Below, one piece after another: positions 12,901-18,928 of a stretch of DNA of 64,000 nt. Location of the stretch: positions 1 to 64,000 of the IMG/VR virus record IMGVR_UViG_3300033571_003610; one strand, 5' to 3'. The number at the start of each line of letters is the position of its first letter. The first letter of the stretch is position 1. Both the position numbers and the translations under genes were made by a program. The stretch comes from a virus. The notes below the pieces were generated by a model. It was not told where the DNA came from. It worked only from the letters and a program-made list of their open reading frames with translations, and did not search any database.

Positions 12901-13053
12901 GTACAAACTATTCCAGTTGAACGTGAAAAAACAGGGGCTATTATATTCAATAAACCTACTGTAATTTTCAATGAGCCGGGTAAAACCCTGAAAGAAAGCC
13001 GCACATTGGCTGCAATTTTTGTCACCGAAAAAGAGGGTGATTTAAATAGGTAA
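3913..13053 (+). CDS. giant baseplate wedge protein, gp7 position
   Basis: A 3046-residue protein encoded by the gene right after gp6, where T4 has gp7 (1032 residues). I infer it is the gp7 counterpart or a fusion that includes it, on position and on the absence of any other gp7 candidate. It contains many Trp/Tyr-rich segments, a Gly-rich stretch near residues 215-300 resembling a small beta-solenoid insert, and a short insert near residues 1995-2060 with repeated TITEI/DTI-like strands. The C-terminus ends in a compact segment after a likely structural domain with an IFIDGERIEYYE hairpin (about 2888). No catalytic motif was recognised. Size and composition suit an elongated baseplate arm carrying several inserted domains. 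Confidence 0.7.
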   Translation: MAEKKNFSAQPVVASKNTVPGEGAGNEVIKSSNFLPGYIRTDINTKFLSNTLDKLISKGSPEDINLYVGKKSGTVYRPTKDFYLEEPRSIRSDYQLEPGVVFNDINGNVTDSLTYDDFLSQLKLNWNRTKPDQLDSEYYVWNPPIDADMFTNFTSYYWLKFDPLPIQLEGTINVASDIIGKLEYTTPVQPNGKTLTFHNGMKIYFINKNTITSLSGPNSGSGYNNGFYQNVPLVGQDETVTGSGVRVNLTVSGGQVTSVVLIDGGQGYKVGDMLRASPGIIGAGSLFSVTVTGITAPTVTPAEYVSDPDPLVDPEYYIVSGVGDSIKLIPSIELDPRTSYTMLAYVPWDGVNWDRKRWDTSEPAPIQKEYIVMERGARDQNPWSRTNKWYHVDAVKEVCEFLGVNSADYLKVEQRAARPIVQFIRDLELYNYGKNPITPVDLVIDNIAPATITSESAFIVDGIQLKNDYRVVFINGNHNYNNKIYRVTGVGSAISFVLEPDSPSIDSTDDKLFVLRGSTYIYKELWFDGTNWVLGQNKTKRNQFPLFTMYDKNAVSIGNTNEYPDSDFAGNTLFQYQVGSVYDEELGFEVSYGSTNFDIVDNASPFAKTFTNLLFDVTQNYPLYYRDSLNLRSQIPGNYYYQYWDEKLGRYNQSNGWVKNSEPPKTYQRVSKPVNNKYSDNVISIPLDSTPSYTYMVTQENSKPVFWCLSKAGEWERFDPVTNTLVVPVLGQATVYNMSGLSLTFINDIDNTPAGFVTNNGATEGSIEIYATTQTNFRYLFNGTTGKVIVTDAYNDPRSFLVRVNGYDKTEGFTYQENAGLIEITVEPSILSNGDIIEVLFESSVEWGIYAVHNTLEANADNASFTSVGYNQVFNHFKSKLLSTYGFEGHGYGKNNYYNIHKNPGSGWVIQQQENSSLKLAALLRLSETNPINALRFGAEQSKIFRQKFLQKISMLDSEVDVTELTPAEQLDKALADINIGKASDFTHAYSDMVYYGPVKSSVSYNISEISPQTVTYALPIAVDITDPYRNHVYVYINNRIKTQGVHYTLSNTTVEFIQLGGPCTIDIVVYETKNNSFVPASLSKLGMAPVYKPEVITDNTYPVAKTFIQCHDGSMIVAYGDYRDDIILELETRIYNNIFDGFKQKRFRWTNAEPGLFRSTRVSREDKASYVGDLFRLWKTTNGINQLDNTAFYQQTNKFTWNYTTVSNGLGGSWRSIYKALYDTDRPHTHPWEMLGYSVKPTWWDTHYSWTDPYKRQPLIDALQLGNVACPPAVLVDHMVARPSAIFPVNNLGHLLDPVTAGITSAPSQEAAQLDWAAGDLGNQELAWIRSEEYPWAAAQWYFTVAPNKYIEKSWQPEFEGTDFYNTQYSVSKLQSSRPPVGEYIFHREIYGDNIYSDNTTIRYGLENIIAESLISDSKTLADYFYNQIRYATVQNIFKLGGFADKRNLSFLADSLKVQSGGNFIPEESYNLTFYKGTPYKEFFYSGVKVIYNGKGYEVQGYDFINPYFTVYKPKPTSRVTEFTYSNITVKESLDWETTPSLVDYGTVFNSREGVVNFLLGLQRWIVDQGVVFGDFDTTMNGIKDFRQSAQQFLFWSETKWAEGYYIALSPCANKLIISNPQGFVEDFNVMTRGFAPLIDKDKVPLDISNVKISREDDGVTVISTKSDQTGLFGIRIRILDIEHAVIFDNITAFNDIVYDPVLRLKQYRLKFIGQRTADWQGRPSAAGYLINGSTVIANYDRTISDMETRYFSIEGSTLNTRLVETARHNLGINTTSYLDNLLLNPSVTFEFQRGMIRQQGTPAVYSKLLRNTNVEGTINTLQELEVDEEWMFKLGDFGANETNQSWSLQLKQKEFKDNKQLFRFRPDYDPTTEISNIDRSTDRIVDIMASDNRWIDRPGAENLTFPVRKKSELTDDQNEVVFDTDLPNAGFINFDDVDFVTADTTSVKDLYDSIDVTTKPTIWIGNYKEGKWSVLSQQKSYTITEIVKADDSPTGPTNVTFSEAHNMTAGDVLLITGSNSSDTIDGIVTVDSVIDSDTIQISTIVTDPGTEGTVYLYAPVVFKTKTLLEASRTSPRYNWVDNELAYVEEESGYKVYQWQYEYRVEDDITLIPVLYQNFDLYDQESPLVDTYKIHEVNLYDYKLDRILIDLELYDPYKGIIPSVADIEIDHKGSVDPAQYEITTDDNISVNPDSYWTHRQVGTVWWDTSNVKYVEYEQGTLDYRIKNWGKLFTGSSIDIYEWIETSVDPIAYNEAVKNGTPVDGQVPTGTAKITPNGDISNNSYSTVVYTTETGAQATKYYFWVKDKTTLPNNRKERRIPIATLASIITDPTNSGISWFAPVSKDSFIIANVTQFLNDTTTSLQIKFKADDTNVHSQWMILRENDGTTGIPEWLHIRLRDSLVGYDSTTYTTTYTDYQPETAYTFGSIVKQNNSYYRAFRTFTAEDLTRAFGQQPFYKLYEYTLLANNTIKMPLPNDVPDPRLNQFNRYGNRIRPTQQSWIKNRSEARRNFVEVVNQLLAEIDLVNTIANWDRHLQDFTKGEHFYELTKFWNYIDYVDPSYDATIPYSYEVESEQVIFQLTETLNNGDYILVKNDAIGKFAVYEYVDGQQILRYRKNGTIAFKEILFNSQKQQDLWDNGPWDFKRWDPEPSQEFYEILTALREDIFINRFAKYYNKLFFAMVRYVYSEHNRVDWIAKSTYLHVDNLAVKGLDQKPFYEKDTVEQFIDYIDQTKPYHSKLREVLDTRDVTDSGEITVEEYVYPSVKLKFNRTGQGPSLVNSINPNTDTSNPTTMDFNTYEPGLNRRPWDFPGVGVDPTREQLEALLDAIYNGGDFGILPEQLQIIIDGAPFNILRLEQNPDEELAILKAGDALEILVETRYPREAQIYELGEYELYSFRMLKSLNNEWSYSRIANDAKTTLVTAITPESEYIEVEDVTKLSGVDITFRHPGVIFIDGERIEYYEANGNILGKLVRGTLGTGAASHSAGAVVMDADPVQTIPVEREKTGAIIFNKPTVIFNEPGKTLKESRTLAAIFVTEKEGDLNR

Positions 13054-13056
13054 ATA
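13049..13056 (+). promoter_or_regulatory. possible late-promoter motif (GGTAAATA)
   Basis: The same GGTAAATA octamer as at 296 occurs across the stop codon of the giant gene and 20 bases before the next ATG (13077). An A/G-rich stretch (TTAAAGGC) between it and the ATG supplies a ribosome binding site. Confidence 0.4.
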
Positions 13057-13076
13057 TGTAAATTAAAGGCAAAACC

Positions 13077-13724
13077 ATGTTATCAAATGAAAATGCTACT
13101 CTAAAAATAGAAGGACATTTAAAAGTATTTGACCCAGTTACGGGCCAAGTATTTGTAAATCAGCGAAATGCTATTAACCCTGAAAACCTAAGTATTGCAC
13201 TTGTGCAAAGTTTAGCGTATACATTTGTTGGTCCTACTACTAGAGTAGGCCCCGTGTATGAAATGCATTTTGGCAACGGAGGCACAATTATCGACTCTAT
13301 GGGTGTTATTACATACAAAGGGTCAAATATCAGCGGCCAAAACGAAGATTTATACAGCCCTACATTTTTTAAAGTAGTTGACGGCAACGATACTGTTAAT
13401 AATACAGATACTACTAGCAATTTTATCACTTACGAGCACATTAATGGCTTAACGTACAGTGATATTGTTGTTAACTGTGTTATCGATTATAATGAGCCTA
13501 TGGTCAGCGATACAGTTTTTAACTTAGCAGGACAAAGTCAAGATAACTTAGACAATGCTAGTTCTTTTGACGGTTCATTTGTATTTGATGAAATTGGTTT
13601 AAAAAGTAAAGGAACTACATTAAACGGAGGATTATTGTTAACTCATGTTACTTTCCACCCGGTTCAAAAGTCTGCAAATAGACTTTTACAAGTACGTTAC
13701 ACTATAAGAATTAGAGTGGCCTAA
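13077..13724 (+). CDS. virion structural protein, unknown
   Basis: A 215-residue protein rich in Asn, Thr and Val, with alternating polar/hydrophobic residues typical of beta-rich fibre or baseplate proteins. It contains a GNGG turn (about 63-66) and ends in a basic strand. It sits between the giant wedge protein and the tail-fibre genes, where T4 has gp8 (334 residues), but I see no specific gp8 signature. A baseplate or fibre-attachment role is inferred from location only. Confidence 0.65.
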   Translation: MLSNENATLKIEGHLKVFDPVTGQVFVNQRNAINPENLSIALVQSLAYTFVGPTTRVGPVYEMHFGNGGTIIDSMGVITYKGSNISGQNEDLYSPTFFKVVDGNDTVNNTDTTSNFITYEHINGLTYSDIVVNCVIDYNEPMVSDTVFNLAGQSQDNLDNASSFDGSFVFDEIGLKSKGTTLNGGLLLTHVTFHPVQKSANRLLQVRYTIRIRVA

Positions 13725-13729
13725 AGTTG

Positions 13730-13737
13730 GTTAAATA
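13730..13737 (+). promoter_or_regulatory. possible late-promoter motif (GTTAAATA)
   Basis: GTTAAATA occurs 20 bases before the ATG at 13758 and is followed by AACGAGGA, a good ribosome binding site. Spacing and sequence resemble the motif at 13049. Confidence 0.35.
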
Positions 13738-13757
13738 TAAGATAACGAGGAATTACA

Positions 13758-14810
13758 ATGGCATATGATGTCAATAAATCAGATGGTACGCTACTAACAA
13801 GTATTGCCGATGGCACCTTGGATGTCAGCACCAGCATTAGGCTAGTGGGTAAAAACTATGCCGGCTACGGTGAAGTAATGGCAGAAAACCTAGTAGCAAT
13901 GCTAGAAAACTTTTCTTACCCTACTGCACCTGCAAATCCGATTGTTGGACAGCTATGGTTTAACAAATCTACAAAAGCTCTTAGTGTTTTTGACACCAGC
14001 GGCGCATGGAAAGAAATTGCTAACAGATACGTCCGTGACACGGAACCGTTAGTAGCTGGAAACAGAGCTGGAGATTTTTGGTTCAACCCTGCTACAAAAA
14101 CATTATATGTATGGGATGGTACAAAGTGGGTAATGTTAGGATTCCCCGACAGCAACACAATTGTTTATGCAACTATAAGAGATACAAACGGACTTTTCCA
14201 TGACGTCATTATTCATTATAACACTGAAAAAGTTGTTATTAATCAAGGACAACCCAATCAAACAGTAACAGCAACTAAGAGAATTATGGGTATAATGAGT
14301 GCAGACGAGTTTACTCCTAACGCTACAGAAACTGCTATTCTTCCAGAATTTCCAACTATTGGCAAAGGTTTTAATTTAGCTAATAGAACAGGTGTTAAAT
14401 TCCGAGGCGTTGCGATTCAAGCAGAATTTGCTGACGTTGCAGAATATTATGAATCAGATGTTCCTTACACACCAGGAACAGTAATTAAATTGGGCGGCGA
14501 AAAGGAAGTTACTCAAACACAAAGCGAAGCAGACGACCAAGTGTTTGGCGTTGTTTCCACTGAGCCAGCCTTTATACTAAACGGTGCAGGCCTACGTAAA
14601 GGCCAAGCACTGCCAGTAGCTTTAACAGGTCGTGTGCCAGTGCAAGTAGTAGGTCCTGTGTGGAAAGGAGCTAGACTAGTTTCTAGCAATATGCCAGGAA
14701 TTGCTAAAGCGGTTGAACGACCAGACCCCTACACAGTCATCGGTCGTTCGTTAGTAAATTCTGACGAACAAGGCGTCAGATTAATCGAGGCTGTCGTAGG
14801 AGTACGTTAA
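13758..14810 (+). CDS. tail-fibre-like structural protein
   Basis: A 350-residue protein. The N-terminal third carries two copies of a motif of the form 'P-x-x-G-x-x-W-F/N-x-x-T-K-x-L-x-V-x-D/W' (about residues 58-80 and 100-125), seen in many cyanophage-type tail-fibre and virion proteins. The C-terminal half contains a segment around residues 225-265 (ADVAEYYESD then YTPGTV and GGEKEVT) that recurs at the ends of phage fibre proteins and precedes a conserved beta domain. Together they point to a fibre or fibre-tip protein. The next gene begins two bases after the stop. Confidence 0.75.
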   Translation: MAYDVNKSDGTLLTSIADGTLDVSTSIRLVGKNYAGYGEVMAENLVAMLENFSYPTAPANPIVGQLWFNKSTKALSVFDTSGAWKEIANRYVRDTEPLVAGNRAGDFWFNPATKTLYVWDGTKWVMLGFPDSNTIVYATIRDTNGLFHDVIIHYNTEKVVINQGQPNQTVTATKRIMGIMSADEFTPNATETAILPEFPTIGKGFNLANRTGVKFRGVAIQAEFADVAEYYESDVPYTPGTVIKLGGEKEVTQTQSEADDQVFGVVSTEPAFILNGAGLRKGQALPVALTGRVPVQVVGPVWKGARLVSSNMPGIAKAVERPDPYTVIGRSLVNSDEQGVRLIEAVVGVR

Positions 14811-14811
14811 A

Positions 14812-15861
14812 GTGACTGATTTTATCCAAGGTCAAATAGTAACAGCGGCTCAATGGAATGAGCTAGCTCAGGCCGTGAATAAAATCTGGGGACCTACCGA
14901 ACAAGGTGGTGGCCCTACAACTGATCCTGCAAGAAAAGCGTTGTTAAAATATGGTTGGGGACAAACTCCCACTGCACAATTAGCAGTAGTCGGAAATAAA
15001 ATAACCAGTTCATTATGGAATAGTACCATTGACATAGTTAACATTTCTGCACATAATACAGGGTCGTTGCCACTAACAACTAATTTGTCTAGAACAGCGG
15101 TGGGACAACTTATTACGGCGCAACAAGCACAGGTTCTTAAAGTATTAAATTCACTGGTTGATACAAATAAAAACAATTTAGTATCTGCAAGAAAACAATT
15201 TGCAACATTAGGTACTACATCAAGATCTACTCCATGGAAATATAAAATATCAGCTACGGTTAATTATCAATTTGGTAGTTTTGACCAAGCTAGGTGGTTT
15301 TTTAATAGCGGCGGTCAGTTACGATTGCATATGACTGCCAGCGGAGGTAGCGGCCGCGGCTATCAGTCATGGCAAGATGTATACAGCAAACTAGGAACAT
15401 TTGTATTAGATATCAATACTGCATCAAATACAGGCACTTATGCAGTTAGCGAAAATAAAGGATTTTATGACCTTTCGGCCAATGAAATATTATTAATGAC
15501 AGCCAGTAGTGCTGGCTCAGGTGGCGGTTATGGCGGTTACGGTGGTTATGGCGGCTACGGGGGATATGGAGGTTACGGTGGTTATGGCGGCTACGGGGGA
15601 TATGGAGGTTACGGTGGTTATGGCGGATATTCCACATTTAGACTTAAGGTCTATGGTCGATTAGTAGACAATAACGGAACCGTTGCTATTAGATTTGAGT
15701 TGGACAACATGGCATTTAGAATAAATGTAAACGGTACACACGTACTAACATCTAATGTAATGTATGCGGCGCCCAATTCATTCGGTCAATCCAATTTTAA
15801 TATTACTCCTCCTGCTTATATTTTGGCAGAAGGATTTACAACTTCCGGTGTAGACAGCTAA
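14812..15861 (+). CDS. fibre or adhesin-like protein with Gly-Gly-Tyr repeat
   Basis: A 349-residue protein starting at a GTG, with GGAG 9-12 bases upstream inside the previous gene. The N-terminal 120 residues contain two 'ITxxQWN/SLWN' type segments (about residues 9-16 and 62-70). Residues about 237-273 are a pure Gly-Gly-Tyr tandem, flanked by beta-rich sequence. Glycine-rich segments in phage S16 gp38 form a polyglycine II receptor-binding sandwich; a related role is inferred here, not shown. It follows directly on another fibre-like gene. Confidence 0.7.
   Translation: MTDFIQGQIVTAAQWNELAQAVNKIWGPTEQGGGPTTDPARKALLKYGWGQTPTAQLAVVGNKITSSLWNSTIDIVNISAHNTGSLPLTTNLSRTAVGQLITAQQAQVLKVLNSLVDTNKNNLVSARKQFATLGTTSRSTPWKYKISATVNYQFGSFDQARWFFNSGGQLRLHMTASGGSGRGYQSWQDVYSKLGTFVLDINTASNTGTYAVSENKGFYDLSANEILLMTASSAGSGGGYGGYGGYGGYGGYGGYGGYGGYGGYGGYGGYGGYSTFRLKVYGRLVDNNGTVAIRFELDNMAFRINVNGTHVLTSNVMYAAPNSFGQSNFNITPPAYILAEGFTTSGVDS
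15520..15630 (+). repeat. in-gene tandem repeat coding (GGY)n
   Basis: One GGGY and eleven GGY units in a row. At DNA level there is a 9-base unit and a 36-base higher-order unit (four GGY codon variants: tac, tat, tac, tat with changing Gly codons) that occurs twice exactly and then partly a third time. The exact copies of a codon-varied block point to recent duplication rather than selection on protein alone. Confidence 0.95.
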
Positions 15862-15870
15862 ATCTATTGC

Positions 15871-15878
15871 GATAAATA
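15871..15878 (+). promoter_or_regulatory. possible late-promoter motif (GATAAATA)
   Basis: GATAAATA lies in the 49-base gap between the GGY-repeat gene and the gene at 15911, one base from the T4 late core TATAAATA. A purine-rich AGAGAAAGA element stands before the ATG. Confidence 0.45.
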
Positions 15879-15910
15879 TCTGCGTACTTAATACACAGAG
15901 AAAGATCGCA

Positions 15911-16264
15911 ATGGATAAACGTCTTCAAGAAGCCTTAGACTTTAGCAATTATCGTCTAACACTATCAAATCAAAGAAATAATCTCAAACAAAGAGCAGAA
16001 ATTCAAAAGTTAGTAAACCATAACAGTGGCATTTTCACAGCTTCTGTAGAAATTATGGGATACATAAACTATTTGATTTCTGTTAAAGCCGAACAGCAAG
16101 TATTCTTAGATAATAACGAAATGCCTGTTTTGGTAAAGGACCTTCCGGTATTTTTAGAAAAATTGAATAGTGCATACACTATGGCTATGAATGATTTTTT
16201 TGTTGAAAACGAAAAACTAAAGCGGCAACGTAATCTTAAAAGTTTGGTAAACATCAATGAGTAA
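15911..16264 (+). CDS. conserved-looking phage protein, unknown
   Basis: A 117-residue, largely helical and charged protein with a predicted coiled-coil-prone N-terminus (about 15-35) and a basic C-terminus. It sits after the fibre genes and its last 8 bases overlap the first glycosyltransferase-like gene. The position after fibre genes would suit an assembly chaperone, but nothing in the sequence proves this. Confidence 0.6.
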   Translation: MDKRLQEALDFSNYRLTLSNQRNNLKQRAEIQKLVNHNSGIFTASVEIMGYINYLISVKAEQQVFLDNNEMPVLVKDLPVFLEKLNSAYTMAMNDFFVENEKLKRQRNLKSLVNINE

Positions 16265-17141
16265 AGGTGTAGTTCTATTTGCCTATAACAACGACAAACT
16301 GGATTATACTAAACTGGCTGTAATGACAGCATTGTCTGTTAAGGCAAATTTAAAAAATAACAATGTAGCATTGCTCACAGATGTAAAAACCCATGAGCAT
16401 TTAATAGAAACGCATCCTCGCAATTTAATTGACTATTGCTTTGACAAAATTATTGTAGAGGATATTAAACACGAAGAAAATACCCGTGTTCATAATGATA
16501 GTCCATGGCACAGTTTTCAAGCACAATTTAGTAACGGTAACAAGCATAATGTCTACGAGCTAAGTCCGTGGGATAAAAGTTTATTAATAGATGTTGATTA
16601 TATTGTTAACAGTAATGCATTAGATTTATTATTTGAATCCGATTACGAACTAGCATTGTTTAGAAATGCTCGCGGTCTGCGCTGGGAACTGCCGCATCAT
16701 GAAGAACAACGATTACATCCCGATGGCATTGACATGTGGTGGAGCACAGTTATATATTGGCAAAGAAGTGAACCCAGTACACAGTTTTTTAATATGTGGC
16801 ATCATGTCAAAGATAATTACGATTACTATAAGTTCTTATATAAGTTTCCTGGTAAAATGTTTAGAACAGATTATGCTTCCAGCATTGCTATTCATTTAAT
16901 GAACGGACAAAGAGAAGGTAATTGGGTTAAAGAAATACCTCCTGGCACGATGCGATTTATGGATCAAAAAGATGACCTGGTACAACTGAACGGAAAAAAT
17001 GATTTTACTTTTCTCAGCAATTTTAGAAATGAACCTTGGAAGAATTTGCCAGTACGATTAGTAAATCAAGATATTCATATTATGAACAAGCTAGCATTAC
17101 TACGTCACTACGATAAATTTATTAAGGATTATTATGTCTAA
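16257..17141 (+). CDS. glycosyltransferase-like protein (GT-A type)
   Basis: A 294-residue protein that starts with a beta strand and helix (VVLFAY, then helix at 18-30) and has the metal-binding Asp motif IDVDYI at residues 111-116, placed after KSLL as in GT-A enzymes of the glycogenin/GT8 type. A conserved segment with DMWWSTVIYW follows at about 159-168 and would form the acceptor side. The reaction would be sugar transfer from a nucleotide sugar; donor and acceptor are unknown. The next gene overlaps by 8 bases, so translation is probably coupled. Confidence 0.65.
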   Translation: MSKGVVLFAYNNDKLDYTKLAVMTALSVKANLKNNNVALLTDVKTHEHLIETHPRNLIDYCFDKIIVEDIKHEENTRVHNDSPWHSFQAQFSNGNKHNVYELSPWDKSLLIDVDYIVNSNALDLLFESDYELALFRNARGLRWELPHHEEQRLHPDGIDMWWSTVIYWQRSEPSTQFFNMWHHVKDNYDYYKFLYKFPGKMFRTDYASSIAIHLMNGQREGNWVKEIPPGTMRFMDQKDDLVQLNGKNDFTFLSNFRNEPWKNLPVRLVNQDIHIMNKLALLRHYDKFIKDYYV

Positions 17142-17946
17142 TGGAATAATAACCTATGCAGACAGCGAACAGCATGTTCGACAAGCTGTATTGTTGTCCA
17201 TAACAGCAAAGAAAAATAGTCAACTGAATACAAGCATTGTAGTACCTCGTCAAGACTTAGTAGACAAATATCAGCAATATTTTGACAATGTTCATGTAAT
17301 AGAAAAAGTCGATTCTATAGAACGTGGACTAATCGATGGGCTTACGGCTAGCCTATACGATCGAACATTATTCTTATATAGCGATACGTTAATACTATCT
17401 GATATATCTAATATATTCCAATGGTTAGATTTTCATGATATTGTACTGAACAAAAAACTATTAGATTTTAAAGGTAGTAAAATTACTAGGCCGTTGTACG
17501 AGCAAAGAAAAATTATCGTTAGAAATAATTTACCAGATGTTTGGACCAATGCCATACTGTACAAAAAGACCAATGACTTTATGGAACTGACAAAACTAAC
17601 ACATCGAATAGTTACTTTTTGGAGACAATTCAAAGAACAATTCTTAAAAGAATATTCAATCGACGACAAGCTAACATTAAAATTCAATGTAGCATTTAGC
17701 CTAGCATTAAAATTATCAGATGTTTTCTATACAACAGGTTTAGAATTAACTACATTAAGCAAACAAGAGGAAAACACCGCCAGCATGTCTTGGGCTAATT
17801 TAGAATGGTTTAAATTTTTAAATTCTTGGATATTAGATAACAGCACAATTAAAGTTGAAAATTATATACAATCTGGAATTTGGCATTACACAAAAAATTG
17901 GGTCAACGAAGATATTTACAATAGGATATTAGCTGTATATGCATAA
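17134..17946 (+). CDS. divergent glycosyltransferase-like paralogue
   Basis: A 270-residue protein that parallels its upstream neighbour in layout: a short start (GIITYA), a helix, then a strand pair and a Leu-rich motif LFLYSDTLIL at about 81-90 where the neighbour has the metal-binding DVD. Here the Asp pair is replaced by S-D-T, so only one Asp remains. This suggests a decayed or altered glycosyltransferase, perhaps a regulatory or binding partner. Similarity is by eye and weak; an unrelated function is possible. Confidence 0.45.
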   Translation: MSNGIITYADSEQHVRQAVLLSITAKKNSQLNTSIVVPRQDLVDKYQQYFDNVHVIEKVDSIERGLIDGLTASLYDRTLFLYSDTLILSDISNIFQWLDFHDIVLNKKLLDFKGSKITRPLYEQRKIIVRNNLPDVWTNAILYKKTNDFMELTKLTHRIVTFWRQFKEQFLKEYSIDDKLTLKFNVAFSLALKLSDVFYTTGLELTTLSKQEENTASMSWANLEWFKFLNSWILDNSTIKVENYIQSGIWHYTKNWVNEDIYNRILAVYA

Positions 17947-18928
17947 CAGTCTAACAGAATTTGCATCGTTGTTTGAACAAACAGAAGTTGCTCCTATTGA
18001 GTATTTTGTTTATTATAATCCTGAAAACGGCGCCATAGACAAGATACAGTTACAACCTTTGCCACAAGGTGAGTATATACTAGTACCCGAATTTAACGAG
18101 CATATAAAAAATATATTAGATTCAAATGCAAGTGAAAACGATTATATCGTAGCATTTGATAAATCTCAAGACACAAAAGGGCTTTTTAAGAAAGACACTT
18201 TCTTAAGAAAGTTGCATTCTGACAGCGACAATTTGTATGGCATTCCCTTCAAATCAGAAGCTGACTACGAAGATCAAGTTAACTTAAACTTTCATTTAAA
18301 CACCAAACAATTAGAAGTAGCAGTTAATAGGTCTTCTTTGGAAAACTTGCTTAAGGCAATGAGTACAGAAAGAATATTTGCACAGTCTGACGAGGATATT
18401 GTATTTTATATAGTAGACAAATACGATCCAAACAACATATACGAAACTATATTATGCAAACCTAACGATATTCTTAATAAACGTTTAAATTTTAATTTAG
18501 ACTGGCTTACCGAAGACAAGTTAAATCGATTAATAGTATGGACCAAACGTTTTTTTCATTCGTATTCTTGGAGTTGGCAAACCAAACAATTTATAACGCC
18601 ATTCTCTGGCGGGTGTGTTTATAGTATTAATACCGCTGAGTGCTCTAACAACGAAGACTGTCACCTAAGGTTGAAATTTACAGATAAAGGTGTTATTATT
18701 ACAAGTAATCTTAAGGATCCAAATAAGTTAAGATTTTATGATACTTTGGCAGTACATATGATCAAACATAATGACCCCAGTCAATACTATGGCACATTTG
18801 GTATACCACCCAACGAAGTGGCCAATGGTAAAACATATACCATTGACTATGTTAAAGGATATCAAAATATGGGGCTCATATTTGATAATACTAATTTAAG
18901 ATTACATTGGACAATAGAAAGAAATTAA
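17939..18928 (+). CDS. hypothetical protein of the glycosyltransferase island
   Basis: A 329-residue protein of no recognised family. The first half is helical and acidic, the second half contains aromatic strands and a short Cys pair (about residues 229 and 237). It overlaps its neighbours by 8 bases upstream and by 1 base downstream (TAATG), so it belongs to the same coupled unit. A role in glycan or surface modification is suggested only by company. Confidence 0.6.
   Translation: MHNSLTEFASLFEQTEVAPIEYFVYYNPENGAIDKIQLQPLPQGEYILVPEFNEHIKNILDSNASENDYIVAFDKSQDTKGLFKKDTFLRKLHSDSDNLYGIPFKSEADYEDQVNLNFHLNTKQLEVAVNRSSLENLLKAMSTERIFAQSDEDIVFYIVDKYDPNNIYETILCKPNDILNKRLNFNLDWLTEDKLNRLIVWTKRFFHSYSWSWQTKQFITPFSGGCVYSINTAECSNNEDCHLRLKFTDKGVIITSNLKDPNKLRFYDTLAVHMIKHNDPSQYYGTFGIPPNEVANGKTYTIDYVKGYQNMGLIFDNTNLRLHWTIERN

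Noticed and set aside
15446-15637. Minus-strand frame across the Gly-Gly-Tyr repeat giving a His/Asn/Arg-rich protein
   Set aside because: It is the mirror of the tandem repeat in another frame and has no ribosome site; the plus-strand fibre gene explains the DNA.
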